A stretch of DNA of 64,000 nucleotides from Rhynchopus sp. YZ270_cl-10 (GCA_964035575.1 OZ037904.1:1054001-1118000); one strand, 5' to 3'. Shown: positions 33,301-43,958, numbered from the stretch's first letter. The notes: generated by a model not told the origin, from the letters alone. A program made the numbers and translations.

Positions 33301-35375
33301 CACCCAGAGGACAGCGGAAGTGAGGGCACTGTTCTGTTCAAAGCGTTGTCCGTGCCTTGCGCGAATGTGGACAGACAGAACTGGGTGGCATCGACGTGCA
33401 TGGATAGAGGGGGGCGTTGCGATTTGCACACAGCACTGAAGGATATGCCAAAGTGCAGTGCAGAGGTCTCGTCGCAGTGGAACGTTGAGGCGCTGACGGT
33501 GTCCAAGGGGGTGGCGTACTTCCAGAACGCACGATACGGACGCCTGGAGGACACATTAGAGACTGCAGCGCGCTTCTTCCTCACCACAAACGACCTCAGC
33601 TACCCCTGGGTAAACGGATGGGAAAGCCACAAAAGCGTGCCCGCAAATCGCGACAGCTTCGCAGGCCCAGACCGGACGTTTGTGTACGAGATGTACATGC
33701 AGGTGGCACACCACCTTTCACCCATGCAGAACGCTAGCCTCTGCAAGCACGACACGCACAACGCAGTCGTTACGTATGTACCCTTTACTCTTTGCAGTAC
33801 ACCTTTTTTCAATACTTCACGTGGGCGAGACTCGTCTGTGTAGTGTTTTGTAGTTTGCCACACCCCTTTTTCATTATCTCAATTCCACAGATGCGACCTT
33901 CGCAACACTTCGTACCCTGCGTACACGAACTTCGAGTTTCCTGTAGGGATCAAAGACTCCCAGGGTGACGTCATTGGTGCAGACTTCGCATCAGTGCTGC
34001 GCATCAGTGGGGTCTGCGAGGACGGCGTGCACAGCGCGTTCCTGGGCAACCTCGTGGGGGGGCGGGTCTTGAATTTGGTGCACTTCCCACAGTTTGTTGC
34101 GGTACGCGGCATCGTCGCGTTCTCCTTACTACAGGTGAACGGGGCATGCGACGCACTCCGTGTGAGCGTGTCATGCACGTCAGGTCCCTGCTCTGGCCCG
34201 CAAGCACAGTACACACACCTCGAGGTGCTGCTCGCAGTGCACGACGCGCCCAGGCCCACAGACTCGCCAGGGCACCTGAGTGCCACAGAGGTGGAGGTGA
34301 CGGGGATGTCCCTAGGAGAGTACCCCACCCTGGCGGCAGCTGTGCAGGCCACCGCCGGTGTGGGTGCAGCAGAGTTTACAGCAGGGCTGCTGGGCTACCT
34401 TATGCAGAAGGTGCCGGTATGTGTTTCCCCCAATTTCCCCCCCCATGACGTGGTACGCTAAGTATGATGTCAAGCAAATTGTACCATATTTTGGTCGTAC
34501 TAAGCGCAAAGGTAGTGTCGCTCATCCATTGGGTGTCTACACTAATACCAACTTTTCAAAAGAAAGCAACACAACAAACCAACAGCCTGTGTCCTCTGTC
34601 GAACTGAGATGGGTCTGCCACCTCCCGATAGGGTCTGTCATCACGAGCGACGCGAAGAGCAGTTCTGCCTGTGTGCAGCACCAGAGTGACAACACTACGT
34701 CAGACGTGTCTGTGCTTGACCGCTACGCAGAGTCGCAGCAGACTGGGCAGGTGGACGTGCGTGTCGAGTTCGCAGTCCTGATGTCAGTGTGGGTGGACGT
34801 TGCAGAGATGGCCATCATTGTGAACAACGCCATCACAGCAGGCCTGGCCACCCCTGGGGAGGGCCTGAGGGTGCCGGGAGGGGTCTTTGAGATGGCAACA
34901 GCAGCGGCGCTGCATGGTATGCACTCAGAGGCTTGCAACGCATTCTTTGTGTTCAGTTTCTTTTTTGTCTCAAATGTATACCACGAAATGGATTGTAGGA
35001 CTGCATGGTTGGGTGTCCACCCGTACAGCCGGTCATACCAAGGTGCACTGTTCACGAGAGGGCTTTCAAGTCAACTTTTTTTTACCTCTTTTTTCTCTTT
35101 CCCCTAACCACCTTTCTACAGTGGGCGTGCCCGGCTACGTACCTCCGCCCCCTCTGACAACGTTGGCACCCGAGACCCGGCCTCCACCCACCGCAGTCCC
35201 GACAGCAATGCCCACAGCCGTCCCTACGTACATCCCTACGATTGTCCCGACTGCAGCACCACCGACGCCACGCCCGCCGTGGACGGTACTAGACATCGCT
35301 ATCGAGACTGCGTCAGCGTCTGCTGCCAGCTTAGCCTTGTGTGCCGCAAGCCTCCTCAGCGTTCTTTTGATGTAA
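21319..35375 (+). CDS. Giant multidomain surface protein with GPI-type tail (4 exons)
   Basis: Exons are 21319-33773, 33891-34416, 34586-34916 and 35122-35375; all three introns start with GTATG and the joined frame stays open for about 4,521 residues. An in-frame ATG at 21280 is the alternative start. Residues 1-24 form a signal peptide, followed by a Thr/Ser-rich stretch. Residues about 250-1700 hold repeated modules, each with a GD-x-LKIVPKG-like strand and a Y-x-x-C strand; the Cys falls near 373, 597, 797, 1028, 1159, 1297, 1496 and 1648. The second half has CxxC modules (near 2317, 2987, 3167, 3301, 3558, 3695). The end is a Pro/Thr stalk and a hydrophobic tail (SLALCAASLLSVLLM), fitting GPI attachment. 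I do not recognise the family; a surface coat or adhesion role is inferred. The third intron contains a family-A repeat. Confidence 0.85.
34525..34560 (+). repeat. Family-E repeat inside intron 2 of the giant gene
   Basis: The copy reads CATTGGGTGTCTACACTAAT then ACCAACTTTTCAAA. Matching copies are at 47603-47646 and 47811-47847. It ends 25 bases before the intron acceptor, in the same orientation as the gene. Confidence 0.7.
34985..35074 (+). repeat. Family-A repeat inside intron 3 of the giant gene
   Basis: This well-preserved copy reads GAAATGGATTGTAGGACTGC, ATGGTTGGGTGTCCACCC, CGGTCATACCAAGGTGCAC and CACGAGAGGGCTTTCAAGTC. It ends 47 bases before the acceptor TTTCTACAG, with only a pyrimidine tract between. 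Confidence 0.85.
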
Positions 35376-35528
35376 TATGTTTGGGGGATGTTGGAAACCT
35401 TCAACGTCATTGCCGAGAGGCTTAGAGTGTCTTGTGTTTGCCTCTGCTGACAGTTCTTTTTGGGGTCTTTTTCTTTCAGTTTAGTTTTTTTTCTGAAATC
35501 ATTGGTGTCAATCCCACCTCAAGATATG

Positions 35529-35607
35529 ACCTAGCATGGGTTGGGGTCCACCCGGTACATACCAAAAGTACACTGTTCACGAGAGGGCTTTGTGTGTCAA
35601 AGTCAAT
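35529..35607 (+). repeat. Family-A repeat, copy A5
   Basis: The copy reads AGCATGGGTTGGGGTCCACC, ACATACCAAAAGTACACTG and CACGAGAGGGCTTTGTGTGT, then CAAAGTCA. It lies 150 bases after the stop of the giant gene, in the same orientation. Confidence 0.75.
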
Positions 35608-35994
35608 CGTTTCTTTTTTTTTCTCTTTTAACCTTCTTCTCACCATGCTGCGTGAAGGTGACTGAGGCATGAGGTTCGTCTCTTTGCCGATATCTTCTCG
35701 CTCTCTCTCTCTCTCTCTCTGCGCTAGCCTAACACTAGAGTCTAAACAACGTTGCAAAACCATACGCCAGCACACTGTGTGCAGAGAGACACTCCTTTGC
35801 CACTTCTCATTTCTCCTGAATTAATCGTCTTTTCAAAGGTAACGTAAGCACGCAAGGCTTGCACCTTGGATCGTTTTACAAAAAAAAAAACCTTTCTGGC
35901 ACAAAGCCAGTACACAACTAACCTTTTTCTCCACCTTTTCTCGGTGTCTTCATGCGGCAGAGGTGTTTTTTAACGTACTTTTCAATTATTTAGG

Positions 35995-36078
35995 TACTGC
36001 ATGGTTTGGGTCCACCCGATGCAAAAGTTGTTGTACCAAAGTACACTGTCAGGAGCGGGCTTTTGTATTTCAAGTCGA
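35995..36078 (+). repeat. Family-A repeat, copy A6
   Basis: The copy reads TACTGCATGGTTTGGGTCCA, TTGTACCAAAGTACACTGTC and GCGGGCTTTTGTATTTCAAG. Same orientation as the other copies. Confidence 0.75.
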
Positions 36079-36719
36079 TTTTATGGAGTGGCTGCATGGG
36101 GGATGCAAAAAGTGGCAAGAAGTGCGCAGTGCGCGAATCACCCTTCAGCCACACCACTTTAGATATGTTTGTGAGGGTCCATTTGTGTTCCCAAAAGCCT
36201 TAGTTCTCGCCCCCTCCTGGGAGAGACGAAGAGAGGAAAATCACAGCTTTCGGATACGTTCTGTTCTCAAATTGAAGGCACCGTGTATGCTCAAGTGTTG
36301 GACGTAACAAAATATTTGGGAATTTTGCCAGCTTTTCCCAACACTCCGTGGTTCAACAACTCAATGATAAACGCTTGTTTTAGAGGCGTTTTGCACCTAT
36401 CACCTTCACTTCTTTTGGCCTTCTCAACATTAGTACAAAGCCCAACACATTTTTTTTTACGTTATTAAGTTCCTGCTTTTGTTCAGCCCAACGGGGGTAA
36501 TGGAAAGACTGAAAGAGGACTTCCTTCTTCACAGAAGACGCTCTTCCAGTATTTATTTCTCTCTTTTTGTCACCCGTCACTTTACAGTGGCTATCACAAC
36601 TCTCTTCTCCCAACTGCAAAATCTCAAAAGTAAGAAAAAAAAACCCCCGACATTTTTTTTCTCTCCCCCCAACTCCTGCGGACCGGGGTGTTGATTCTGA
36701 CTGTTTTAGAGTGCATCAA

Positions 36720-37345
36720 GTCGCCCCCGTGTCCGCTGAACCCCCCGTATATCAGTTGGGCGTATCAGTTAGGTTCGCGCACCTCGGGGGGCTTGTACAG
36801 CACTACTCCAGTGCCACCGTATTTGACCAGGCGTTTCAGTGCGTCCTCGCTAGTCTCTGTGACCCGATTGCACACCTGTTCTCCGACGTCCGTAGCGACA
36901 GCTTAGTTCCGGAACAGTGCCCCCATTGTTCTCGACATCGAGAACGGTACGTCGTAAAGACATACGTCTCTGTCGATGGCGAGTTCGTTACACGGTCCTC
37001 GCAGCGACCTGTGAGGAATGGAGAGAGTACACAATGCATGATATGTTGCATGCCTTTGCAGCACATCCGTTAGTGCTGTGTGGGTGATGTAGACGCCTTC
37101 TGCGGGGATCATTGCAATCCGCAGTGCGTCGAGGGCGAGGCGGTCGAAGTACCAGGCTCTCCAGTCCCGCGTACTTGAAAAGCTTAGTCCTCCGGAGGAC
37201 TTGCACGAATGCGTTGAGAAAGCAGGAGTTCCCCACGTTTGCCAGCGGCACCGGGTGCTCGATACCCCCCGCTCCGATTCGTCTGCATCGCAGGCCTCGT
37301 TGTTCATTTTTGTGTTCGTTCTGAATCATTAGAGGTGTGGACGGC
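36720..37345 (-). pseudogene. Ubiquitin-specific protease (UCH/USP) relic
   Basis: On the - strand a frame starting near 37345 reads LANVGNSCFLNAFVQVL, a good match to the catalytic Cys box of ubiquitin-specific proteases. Family-like sequence then continues only in other frames: a segment with YFDRLALDALRIAMIPAEGV, and later VCNRVTETSEDALKRLVKYG, resembling the region before the catalytic His. The frame changes about three times within 630 bases and the span is shorter than a full catalytic domain (about 300 residues or more). None of the junctions has the GTATG donor seen in local introns, so I read this as a decayed gene fragment. It is the only gene-like item on the - strand. The + strand of the same stretch has an open frame that I take as its shadow. 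Confidence 0.45.
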
Positions 37346-37457
37346 CATACACTCTTTCCCACTTCACTCACCTACTACACCCCACGTATTACGCAGAGGC
37401 TTGGGCTCATCTTACCCCTCCCCTCTTGAGTTTATTTTCTTTTTTGTTTCTGCCGAT

Positions 37458-40264
37458 ATGGGCCTTCAAGGTCTTGCGAAGCAATGCGTCGATCGCGAAT
37501 CACTTCCTCGTACAAGTCTACGCAGCAGGAGGGTCTTCATTGATGGCGATTCCTATGTGTGGCGCAGGTCACGACGTGTTATTGACTCACGAGGTTTGAA
37601 CGACTTTCCTGAGTATATGTCTATCGTGAAGGCTGAGGCTACTGCCTGGCGTGCTGAAGGCCTCGCGGTGGTGATGTATTTCGACGGAAACAGTGGGGAA
37701 AAGAAGTTTGTGACCTCCTGCAAGCGTGTTGCGCGGCAGCTGCGCGCGACCTCGTCCACAGAGGAGATCCCTTACCTCGCGAAGGACACTGTGAACAAAC
37801 AGACCGTGCCGATCATGCTGTACAAACGGCTCACCCGGATGGCGCTCAGACGTGAAGGCATTGCAGTGAAGCAGTGCTGGGGGGAGGCAGACCAGGAGCT
37901 GTGTGTCGATGCAACAGCACAGCAGGCGGTGGTGGCTGGCGACGACTCTGATCTGTTGGTTCTCGCAGATGAGTATGTCTTTGTTTTTTTGTTTTTTGTG
38001 GAGTCAGACCAGCTTATTGCTTGGGAGAGCTTTTCAGCAATCACTGTACCCAGTATGGGTACAGTGATTGTTGGAAACATGAAAGAACATCAATTGCGTT
38101 TTCACCAAAACCCAACACCCAACACAACTTCACAGATTAGTGTTTCTGGCAGATTTCCAACCAAAGCGCATCCCTTACATGTCGTGCATCTCGCGTAGCA
38201 AGGTTGCAAAGTATGGCGTTTTGCACACTACCCCCCTCTCTTACCTCTTGCCAGCTTCTTGCGTACAACCATCTTTCAAAAATGGAAAATTTGCGGAGAG
38301 TCTGGATGGCAAACCAGCATATTGTCAAAATATCTGAATACACATCCCCCCCCTTTTCCCCGCAAAACCCTCTCCACAGTGACTTGAACGTGCCTGTTTC
38401 GCACCTCCCAATGGTAGCGGCGATGTGCCCGAACGACTTTCTCCCTGAATGGGTTCTCACCGAGATACGCGTCGAGGTATTGCAGAGGGGCGAGAGTGAG
38501 ATTGCTCGGGTGCTGTCGGAGATGTGGGGGGAGCATGGTACGATGGAGGCTGTGGTTGATGCGTTGGCGGACGCTGCTAGTCAACGTTATGCTGCACGCT
38601 GTGCGAACACCGAAGGGGCAGCAGTGAGCATGCGTGCGCACTTCCGGCAGAAGCTTGCCCTCACTGCAGCCAGCTTTGCCAACCCAGCCACCACACCGCC
38701 GCCGAGGGGAGAGGCCTTCCTCCCGGCTGCGCTTGTTGCCAGCTTCGGTGCCGGACTCATCGGTCCAGAAACAGCCTTTCTGTCCCGCGCAGACGAGCCT
38801 CGACGTCTTTGGAAATACCCCGTTATGCCCGAACTGCACGCCTCCCCACCGGTACATTCACACTTCCGACCCATCCGCCAGCAGGTGTACCGGCTCTTCA
38901 TGAGGACAGCACGCCTTGATTCGTACACTGTGACAGAGCAGACCCGCGACAGCAGCGCAGCGCTCCTCTTGGAAGAGGTTGTGGTGTCGGATGTAGGGCA
39001 TCGGGGCCCCTTGCCAACGCTCGAGCACTTCTGGGGTGCCGGGCCCTGTCAGGACAATGAAGGCACGTTGGCGTACTTTCTGTCGCCCCTGGCGAGTAGT
39101 GGTGTGCTGTCGCGTGTAGTGGATGACTCTATTCTGTGTATCAGCTTTCTGATGGCCCAAGGGGGTGTCTGCAAGCTGTGGGAGTTGGCCGCCTTCCATG
39201 CTGCAGTGCGGGCCTGTGTGCTTGATGGGGATGAGGTGGTGGTGACGTTGTTGCGTACTTCGAAGCCTGAACGTACGCCAACGGAGCGGTTTTCGCATGT
39301 GGAGTCGTTGTTCTTTGCTGCGCTGCATACGTTGCTTATATGCAGCGAAGTGTCGCAGTGTGCGTTGTTCTCGTCAGAGACCTTCTCCTTGGAGAAGGTG
39401 TTGGTGTCGTTCAACAGCAGGGTCGCGGTAACAATATACAACGCAATGTTGTCAAGCTACGACAAGCCGAAGTACGCGGGCATCAGCAACGACACTGCTC
39501 ACGACCCGCACGCCGCCTTCATCACCGCAAACGAGCAGGGCAGTGCGGGCGATGTCTTCTCCGGATCCCCTTTCAACCGCCCTGCAGGCGTCGCAGCACT
39601 CCTGCTCTCCATGGGCGTGCAGAGCGATGCCAAGGCTGCATACGCCACACAGGTGGAGCGCGCACATTCCAACCTTCTAACCTGTCTAGAAGAAACCGGA
39701 CACGGCACGGTCGCACCCGAGCCCAAGGAAGTGCCCTACCGTCTGGGTGCATTAGAGCTCACAGCAGGACGCTCTGTGGCAGATGTGTTCCCAGGCTCGC
39801 CAGTACTCTTTGTGTCCGCAACAGTGAAGGGCTTGGCAAGGTGTACCGTGGCGCTGCCGGAGGGGACAGTGTTGTTGTCGCATGCACGCCATGCGGTGGC
39901 GCTGTGCTCTGCTCTGCAGGCAGGTGGACGTGACTTTGTGAACCTGCACACCACAAAGCAGGTGGTGTTCAACCCGGCGGAGTTGGAGGGGTACATGCAA
40001 CGCAGCACCATCCTCCTGCTTCCTTACGACCGTTGGTGCGACTGCATGCGGTCGTTTCCTCCTGGGAGCGAAGGAGGAGAAGCCAGACAGGTCGCCCTCT
40101 TCCTCATCCCCACAACAGTTGAGTACCAGACCTTTGTGCCACGGGCCCGCTCAAGGTACACCTTTGCGCTCTCAGGGACACGCCAGGAGGCCTTCTTCCC
40201 GATTATCGTCGAAGGTGACGTTGCCACGACGGAGACGGACACCTCAAGCTTCGTTGTAGAGTGA
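37458..40264 (+). CDS. XPG/asteroid-like nuclease-domain protein (3 exons)
   Basis: Exons 37458-37972, 38136-38210 and 38380-40264 join in frame (donors GTATGT and GTATGG, acceptors TTCACAG and CTCCACAG) to give 824 residues. The N-terminus MGLQGLAKQC with VFIDGDSYVWR, MYFDGNSGEKK, GEADQELCVDA and AGDDSDLLVLAD follows the order of XPG/FEN1-type nuclease motifs, closest to the asteroid/Mkt1-like branch that begins with the N-domain and acts on structured DNA or binds mRNA. The conserved acidic residues (Asp in IDGD, FDG, EAD, DDSD) are mostly present. The rest (about residues 240-824) is not recognised but shows a globular helical pattern. Exon 2 is only 75 bases. Nuclease activity is not assured. 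Confidence 0.8.
38038..38070. other. Perfect intronic hairpin
   Basis: CAATCACTGTACCCA, three bases GTA, then TGGGTACAGTGATTG form a 15-base-pair perfect stem in intron 1 of the XPG-like gene. No coding frame crosses it. It could fold in the pre-mRNA; no function is known. Confidence 0.8.
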
Positions 40265-40784
40265 CAGAGGCTCATGAGAAAACGGAAGGTGTTGTGTAGG
40301 TGTTGGGTGTGAGGATACATAGTCCTGTTCAGGAGGTCACTATACAAGGTGCTGTGTGGCATGGGGAGGGGGAGGGGGGTTTTTTGTGTGTCCTGCCTGA
40401 ACACTGTTCCAACGATTTTGTTTTGTGATGTCTCTTGTCGTCTTTTTTTTTGGAGCAGAGAAACACGCCATTGGAAGTGTGTGGGGAAGGAGCAACTTAT
40501 CAAGACCTATTCTCTTCTCTCTTGCCACATTCGTGGCAAGCATTTTGTTTTCTTTTCTTCTACACTTGAAACGTGTTGTTGCCCGATTTTTAGGGTTCTA
40601 AAAAAGTGTTTTTTGTCTCTCGGGATGCCTTCTAATGATCCTTTGTATGTTAACAGCTTGTTACCACCCCTCAACTTCGGGCTACGGCACTTTCAAGTAT
40701 TCTCACCGTTTCCAAAGGAATAGACCTCACACACCTCCGCCTTTTTTTTCTTATTGCAACTGCCCCACACACAACACACACATA
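40265..40784. other. Spacer, no feature recognised
   Basis: About 520 bases with G-rich and T-rich runs and no coding frame, repeat family member or structural RNA that I can identify. Confidence 0.5.
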
Positions 40785-40910
40785 GTGGGCTATACTCCGT
40801 TCAGGCGTGACCCACTCTAAATTCGTTATCAATCATACACACACAACTTTGGGACCATATTCTACACAATAATTACCCTTATTAGTTATCAAACACACAC
40901 ACACACACAC
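40785..40910 (+). repeat. CA-tailed modules F1 and G1
   Basis: Module F (40785-40845: GTGGGCTATACTCCGTTCAG, then a CCCACTCTAAATTCGTTATC end) is followed at once by module G (40851-40910: GGGACCATATTC, then TTACCC and TAGTTATCAAAC) and a CA repeat. F and G look like diverged versions of each other, sharing the end GTTATCAAACACAC. The same F-G pair occurs at 63038-63158. Confidence 0.75.
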
Positions 40911-41518
40911 GTCCTGGGCTGGACGGTAAATTGCATCCGGGGGTATATGGCGCCTCCAGAAGCCCTATGAAGAACCCTGAGGGTTAAACGTAACCCCCCT
41001 TTTTACCCCTTTTGTTTTGTGACGGTCAGTCCAGTGGGCAACCTGCATTGCACCTCGCAGGCCCCATTGCCACACCCTGGGTGGTGAAGTGTGCCGACTG
41101 TACAACTGCCCAAAGTCAGGCCAAGCTCATTGCACTGAGGGAGCTTGCCACATCCTCGGGTGAGGTGTGCTGCCTGGAAAGACATTCAACTTTTATTTAG
41201 CCATAGTACCTTTTTTCCGCAGAGACTGTTCAAAATGGTCACAGGCGCCGCAGCTACACCACTAGTTGGTGTTTCATGGTAAGTGCGTCATACCGCCATG
41301 TATCACAGGGCAGGTGCCCGCGAAGATGAAAACCCCACAGGGTGAAGATCAAATCCTGATGTTGAATGACGGTTGGAGAAATTGATTTTGTATACCCCCC
41401 GCTCCAATCGTCCGCGAAGAACCCTCCCCCTTTTTATTTTATTTTATTCGTAAGGAGTCACCTAAACCGTATCAATAAGCCGTAGCCTCTCCCTCAATAT
41501 GGCTGGTAGAAGTGACAA
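40911..41518. other. Possible 5' part of the LINE-like element
   Basis: No long frame is present. The stretch between modules G1 and F2 contains CCTATGAAGAACCCTGAGGG near 40965 and a similar GATGAAAACCCCACAGGGTG near 41325. A reverse-transcriptase frame, expected upstream of the RNase H ORF in a complete LINE, is absent. The short frame at 41012-41200 is not convincing. Confidence 0.4.
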
Positions 41519-41584
41519 GTGGGCCATACTCCGTTCAGGCGTTACCCACTCTAAACCCGTTATCAAACACACACACACACACCC
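41519..41584 (+). repeat. CA-tailed module F2
   Basis: The copy reads GTGGGCCATACTCCGTTCAG, GCGTTACCCACTCTAAACCC and GTTATCAAACACAC. It lies directly before the LINE-derived ORF. GTGGG and CCCAC can pair as a short stem. Confidence 0.75.
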
Positions 41585-41632
41585 ACAGCAGCTGTCTGGA
41601 CCGGGCCTTCGCGACGTGCTGTGGTGGCGGTC

Positions 41633-43939
41633 ATGCACATCCTACAGCACGGCCACCGACTAGACCCGGAGATGGTCTTCCACATTCGCAGGCTACGTGC
41701 GTGGATCAAACAGATGAGAAGAGAAAACTGCAGACATCTATGTGCGGTGGCGTGGCAGCACAGAGATTCCCTGTCCTACGGACCGTTCTTCCTCCTCAAT
41801 GAATCACTGAACGCCTTGGGGTGGGACTGGGTTGCCCCCAACCAAGTCAGATTCGCCAACGAATCAGGAGACCAAACCCTGCTGGACGTTGACACCCTCA
41901 CCGAAAAGCAAGCCACGTCAGTCGAGGCCGAGGCACGTCACAAACTGCGGAATGCCCTAATGAGGTCCCTTGCGAACAAGCGATCGAGCGACTACGACGG
42001 ACTCCAACATGGTGTTGACGGCAGAGTGACCAGGCACCTGCTGGAAGACCCCGAGAGCAACTTAACCGGGTACCAGAAAGGCATCCTTCGCTCCATCATC
42101 GCAGGGGCAATGACAACAACGGGTAGATCCGGCCTCATCACCGACGGATGCCCTTACTGTGAGACCGAAGCCCGCGAAACAGTTCGCCATATGTGGTGGG
42201 AATGCAGTGCGTGGGAGGAGGTACGCAGCCGTCACCCTGTCGCAGCCGCGGACAGGACGGACTGGCCGAACTGTCTGGTCATTTGCGGGGTGGCACCACG
42301 GTACCGTCACGACTGCCACGACAACGTTCTCCCGCGAGACGACCACGAGAGGATCGCACTAGTGAGAAATCTGCAAAGGCTATTCATAGAGATAGTCAGG
42401 CAAAGACAGATTCGAGATGACCGCCCAGCAGAGTCGGCCCGCCACCACCGCCTGGTTGACTACCCATGGGGATGGTCTTCTCCCCAACCCATGCGAGTGC
42501 AACTCCCTTCACTGCGTTACCAAGACGTGGGGGCCATATGGAAACACAGTGAAGACCTATGGTACGCAACCAACCACTGGGTAAACAGTCTGCAATGGGC
42601 GCATAACGGATCGGAGCACTCCGTTAGCTACATTGAGCTCGCAATAGACTTCGAGCTGACCACGGGACTTTCCTTGCCGGGTATCAAGAACCGTAGATAC
42701 CAGCCATACTGTGCGTCTCAAACCGTGTGCACTGTGCGCAACACCCTAGAAGGCCGCCAGGGCACAGAGGTGTTCTTTGATGGTGGTGCTAGACAGAACG
42801 GTACGGTATTTGCGAGGGCAGGGGCAGGAGCAGTTGTCTACATCGACGGGGTGAAGGCAGCATCCGTAGCTACGCCCCTGCCATTTGCAAGAAGCAACAA
42901 CGTTGCCGAGTACGAAGGGGCTAGCAGTGGCCTTTGCCTTCTTCGCGACCTACCCCCAGAAGTGTGTGGCCAGGCGACCATATACGGTGACTCTAAACTG
43001 ATCATCGAGCACATCAAGGGGAACACAACATGCAAAGAGAACCTCCAGCCATTCCTCCACCGCATCAGGGCCCAAATCCGAGACCTGCAACCCCGCTACG
43101 TCATCGAATGGCGCCACGTCAAGCGGAACCTCAACACTGACGCTGACGCTCTCAGCAATGAAGCGATGGATACGGTCGAAGTTGCGAGGGCGGAGCAGCT
43201 AAGCCAGGCAGCTGCAGAATACCCTCTCTTCCAAAAGAGCGTATGGGCCAAAGCACTGTCACTGCAGAGCCTCACCCGTGACCTACGCAGTGTGGTCCAA
43301 GTCGACAGTTGGACCAGAGGCAAAGAGGGAGGTGTCACCAGTCTGACAGCGCTCGGAGGGACAGTGGTGCAAGGGGTAAACCGACGGGCTGTGCTTTCCG
43401 CCAAGACAGAGGCCGTCCTCCGCCACCTCAACGCCCACAACATCCGCAGCGAACAGCCGCATGGCCCTAGCTCCATCCTGTATGAGGAGAGCCAAGCATG
43501 GGCAGCACGGTTCTACCCCCAGGACCACTACGCCGCGAACTGGACGGAGGCATCCAGCCAGGCACGGGGCAGAGCGGCGGTGGACACTGCAGCCTTCAGG
43601 TCCAGACCCCCGCGACCAGCCCCCGCGGGGGCCCGCAAGAACGCCAAAATCATCTCATGTGAGAGCCACGGAAAAGTCAGATGTGTGTCCTGTGTGAAAG
43701 TGCGAGCCGTAGTGGAAACCTGCTGCAACCTGCACCACAGAGAGGATGATGGCCTTGAGCTTGTGATGGACTTCTGCCTGAGCCACAGATTGACGCGCTG
43801 TGGGGCCTGCCACTTGGACAGAAAAAGCCTAAACGAATGCTGCCACTCCTGCCACCCGCAATTCAAGCACGCGGCCCAGGAAGGCATTCAACCACTGCAT
43901 CACCGTCACGACCCTTCGGGGGCGTCTGCCGTGACGTGA
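41633..43939 (+). CDS. LINE-derived protein with zinc knuckle, RNase H and twin Cys/His domain
   Basis: This 768-residue ORF matches the region that follows the reverse transcriptase in non-LTR retrotransposons. A zinc ribbon CPYCETEARETVRHMWWEC lies near residues 172-190. A ribonuclease H domain follows (about 380-515) with all four acidic residues: FFDGGARQNG, NVAEYEGASSGL, IYGDSKLIIEHIKG and NTDADALSNEAM. Its style, FDGGAR plus NVAEY, is that of archaeal/plant-type RNase HI. The end (about 674-745) has two copies of a Cys/His pattern, CESHGKVRCVSC and CLSHRLTRCGACH, each followed by CC-x2-[CH]H. The frame is open with no stop, and continues upstream of this ATG to the CA-rich junction. No reverse transcriptase is visible upstream, so it is a 5'-truncated LINE or a separate second ORF. 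Confidence 0.8.
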   Translation: MHILQHGHRLDPEMVFHIRRLRAWIKQMRRENCRHLCAVAWQHRDSLSYGPFFLLNESLNALGWDWVAPNQVRFANESGDQTLLDVDTLTEKQATSVEAEARHKLRNALMRSLANKRSSDYDGLQHGVDGRVTRHLLEDPESNLTGYQKGILRSIIAGAMTTTGRSGLITDGCPYCETEARETVRHMWWECSAWEEVRSRHPVAAADRTDWPNCLVICGVAPRYRHDCHDNVLPRDDHERIALVRNLQRLFIEIVRQRQIRDDRPAESARHHRLVDYPWGWSSPQPMRVQLPSLRYQDVGAIWKHSEDLWYATNHWVNSLQWAHNGSEHSVSYIELAIDFELTTGLSLPGIKNRRYQPYCASQTVCTVRNTLEGRQGTEVFFDGGARQNGTVFARAGAGAVVYIDGVKAASVATPLPFARSNNVAEYEGASSGLCLLRDLPPEVCGQATIYGDSKLIIEHIKGNTTCKENLQPFLHRIRAQIRDLQPRYVIEWRHVKRNLNTDADALSNEAMDTVEVARAEQLSQAAAEYPLFQKSVWAKALSLQSLTRDLRSVVQVDSWTRGKEGGVTSLTALGGTVVQGVNRRAVLSAKTEAVLRHLNAHNIRSEQPHGPSSILYEESQAWAARFYPQDHYAANWTEASSQARGRAAVDTAAFRSRPPRPAPAGARKNAKIISCESHGKVRCVSCVKVRAVVETCCNLHHREDDGLELVMDFCLSHRLTRCGACHLDRKSLNECCHSCHPQFKHAAQEGIQPLHHRHDPSGASAVT

Positions 43940-43958
43940 GCACCCCCCCCCCCTTTTT

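Larger units (their letters stand above)
35376..36719. other. Non-coding region with two family-A repeats
   Basis: No gene is seen. Family-A copies lie at 35529-35607 and 35995-36078, a weak family-C-like stretch at 35655-35685, a CT microsatellite at about 35698-35720 and a family-D repeat at 36371-36413. The stretch from 36080 to 36110 (CTGCATGGGGGATGCAA) looks like a decayed start of another family-A copy. Confidence 0.55.

Noticed and set aside
36567-37073. 168-residue + strand frame opposite the ubiquitin protease relic
   Set aside because: It starts in low-complexity DNA. The recognisable Cys-box motif is on the - strand, so I treat this as a shadow.
41012-41200. Short frame with CADCTTAQSQAKLIALREL, faintly like an RNase H segment
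   Set aside because: The similarity is a few residues only, and no catalytic pattern or continuing frame supports it.
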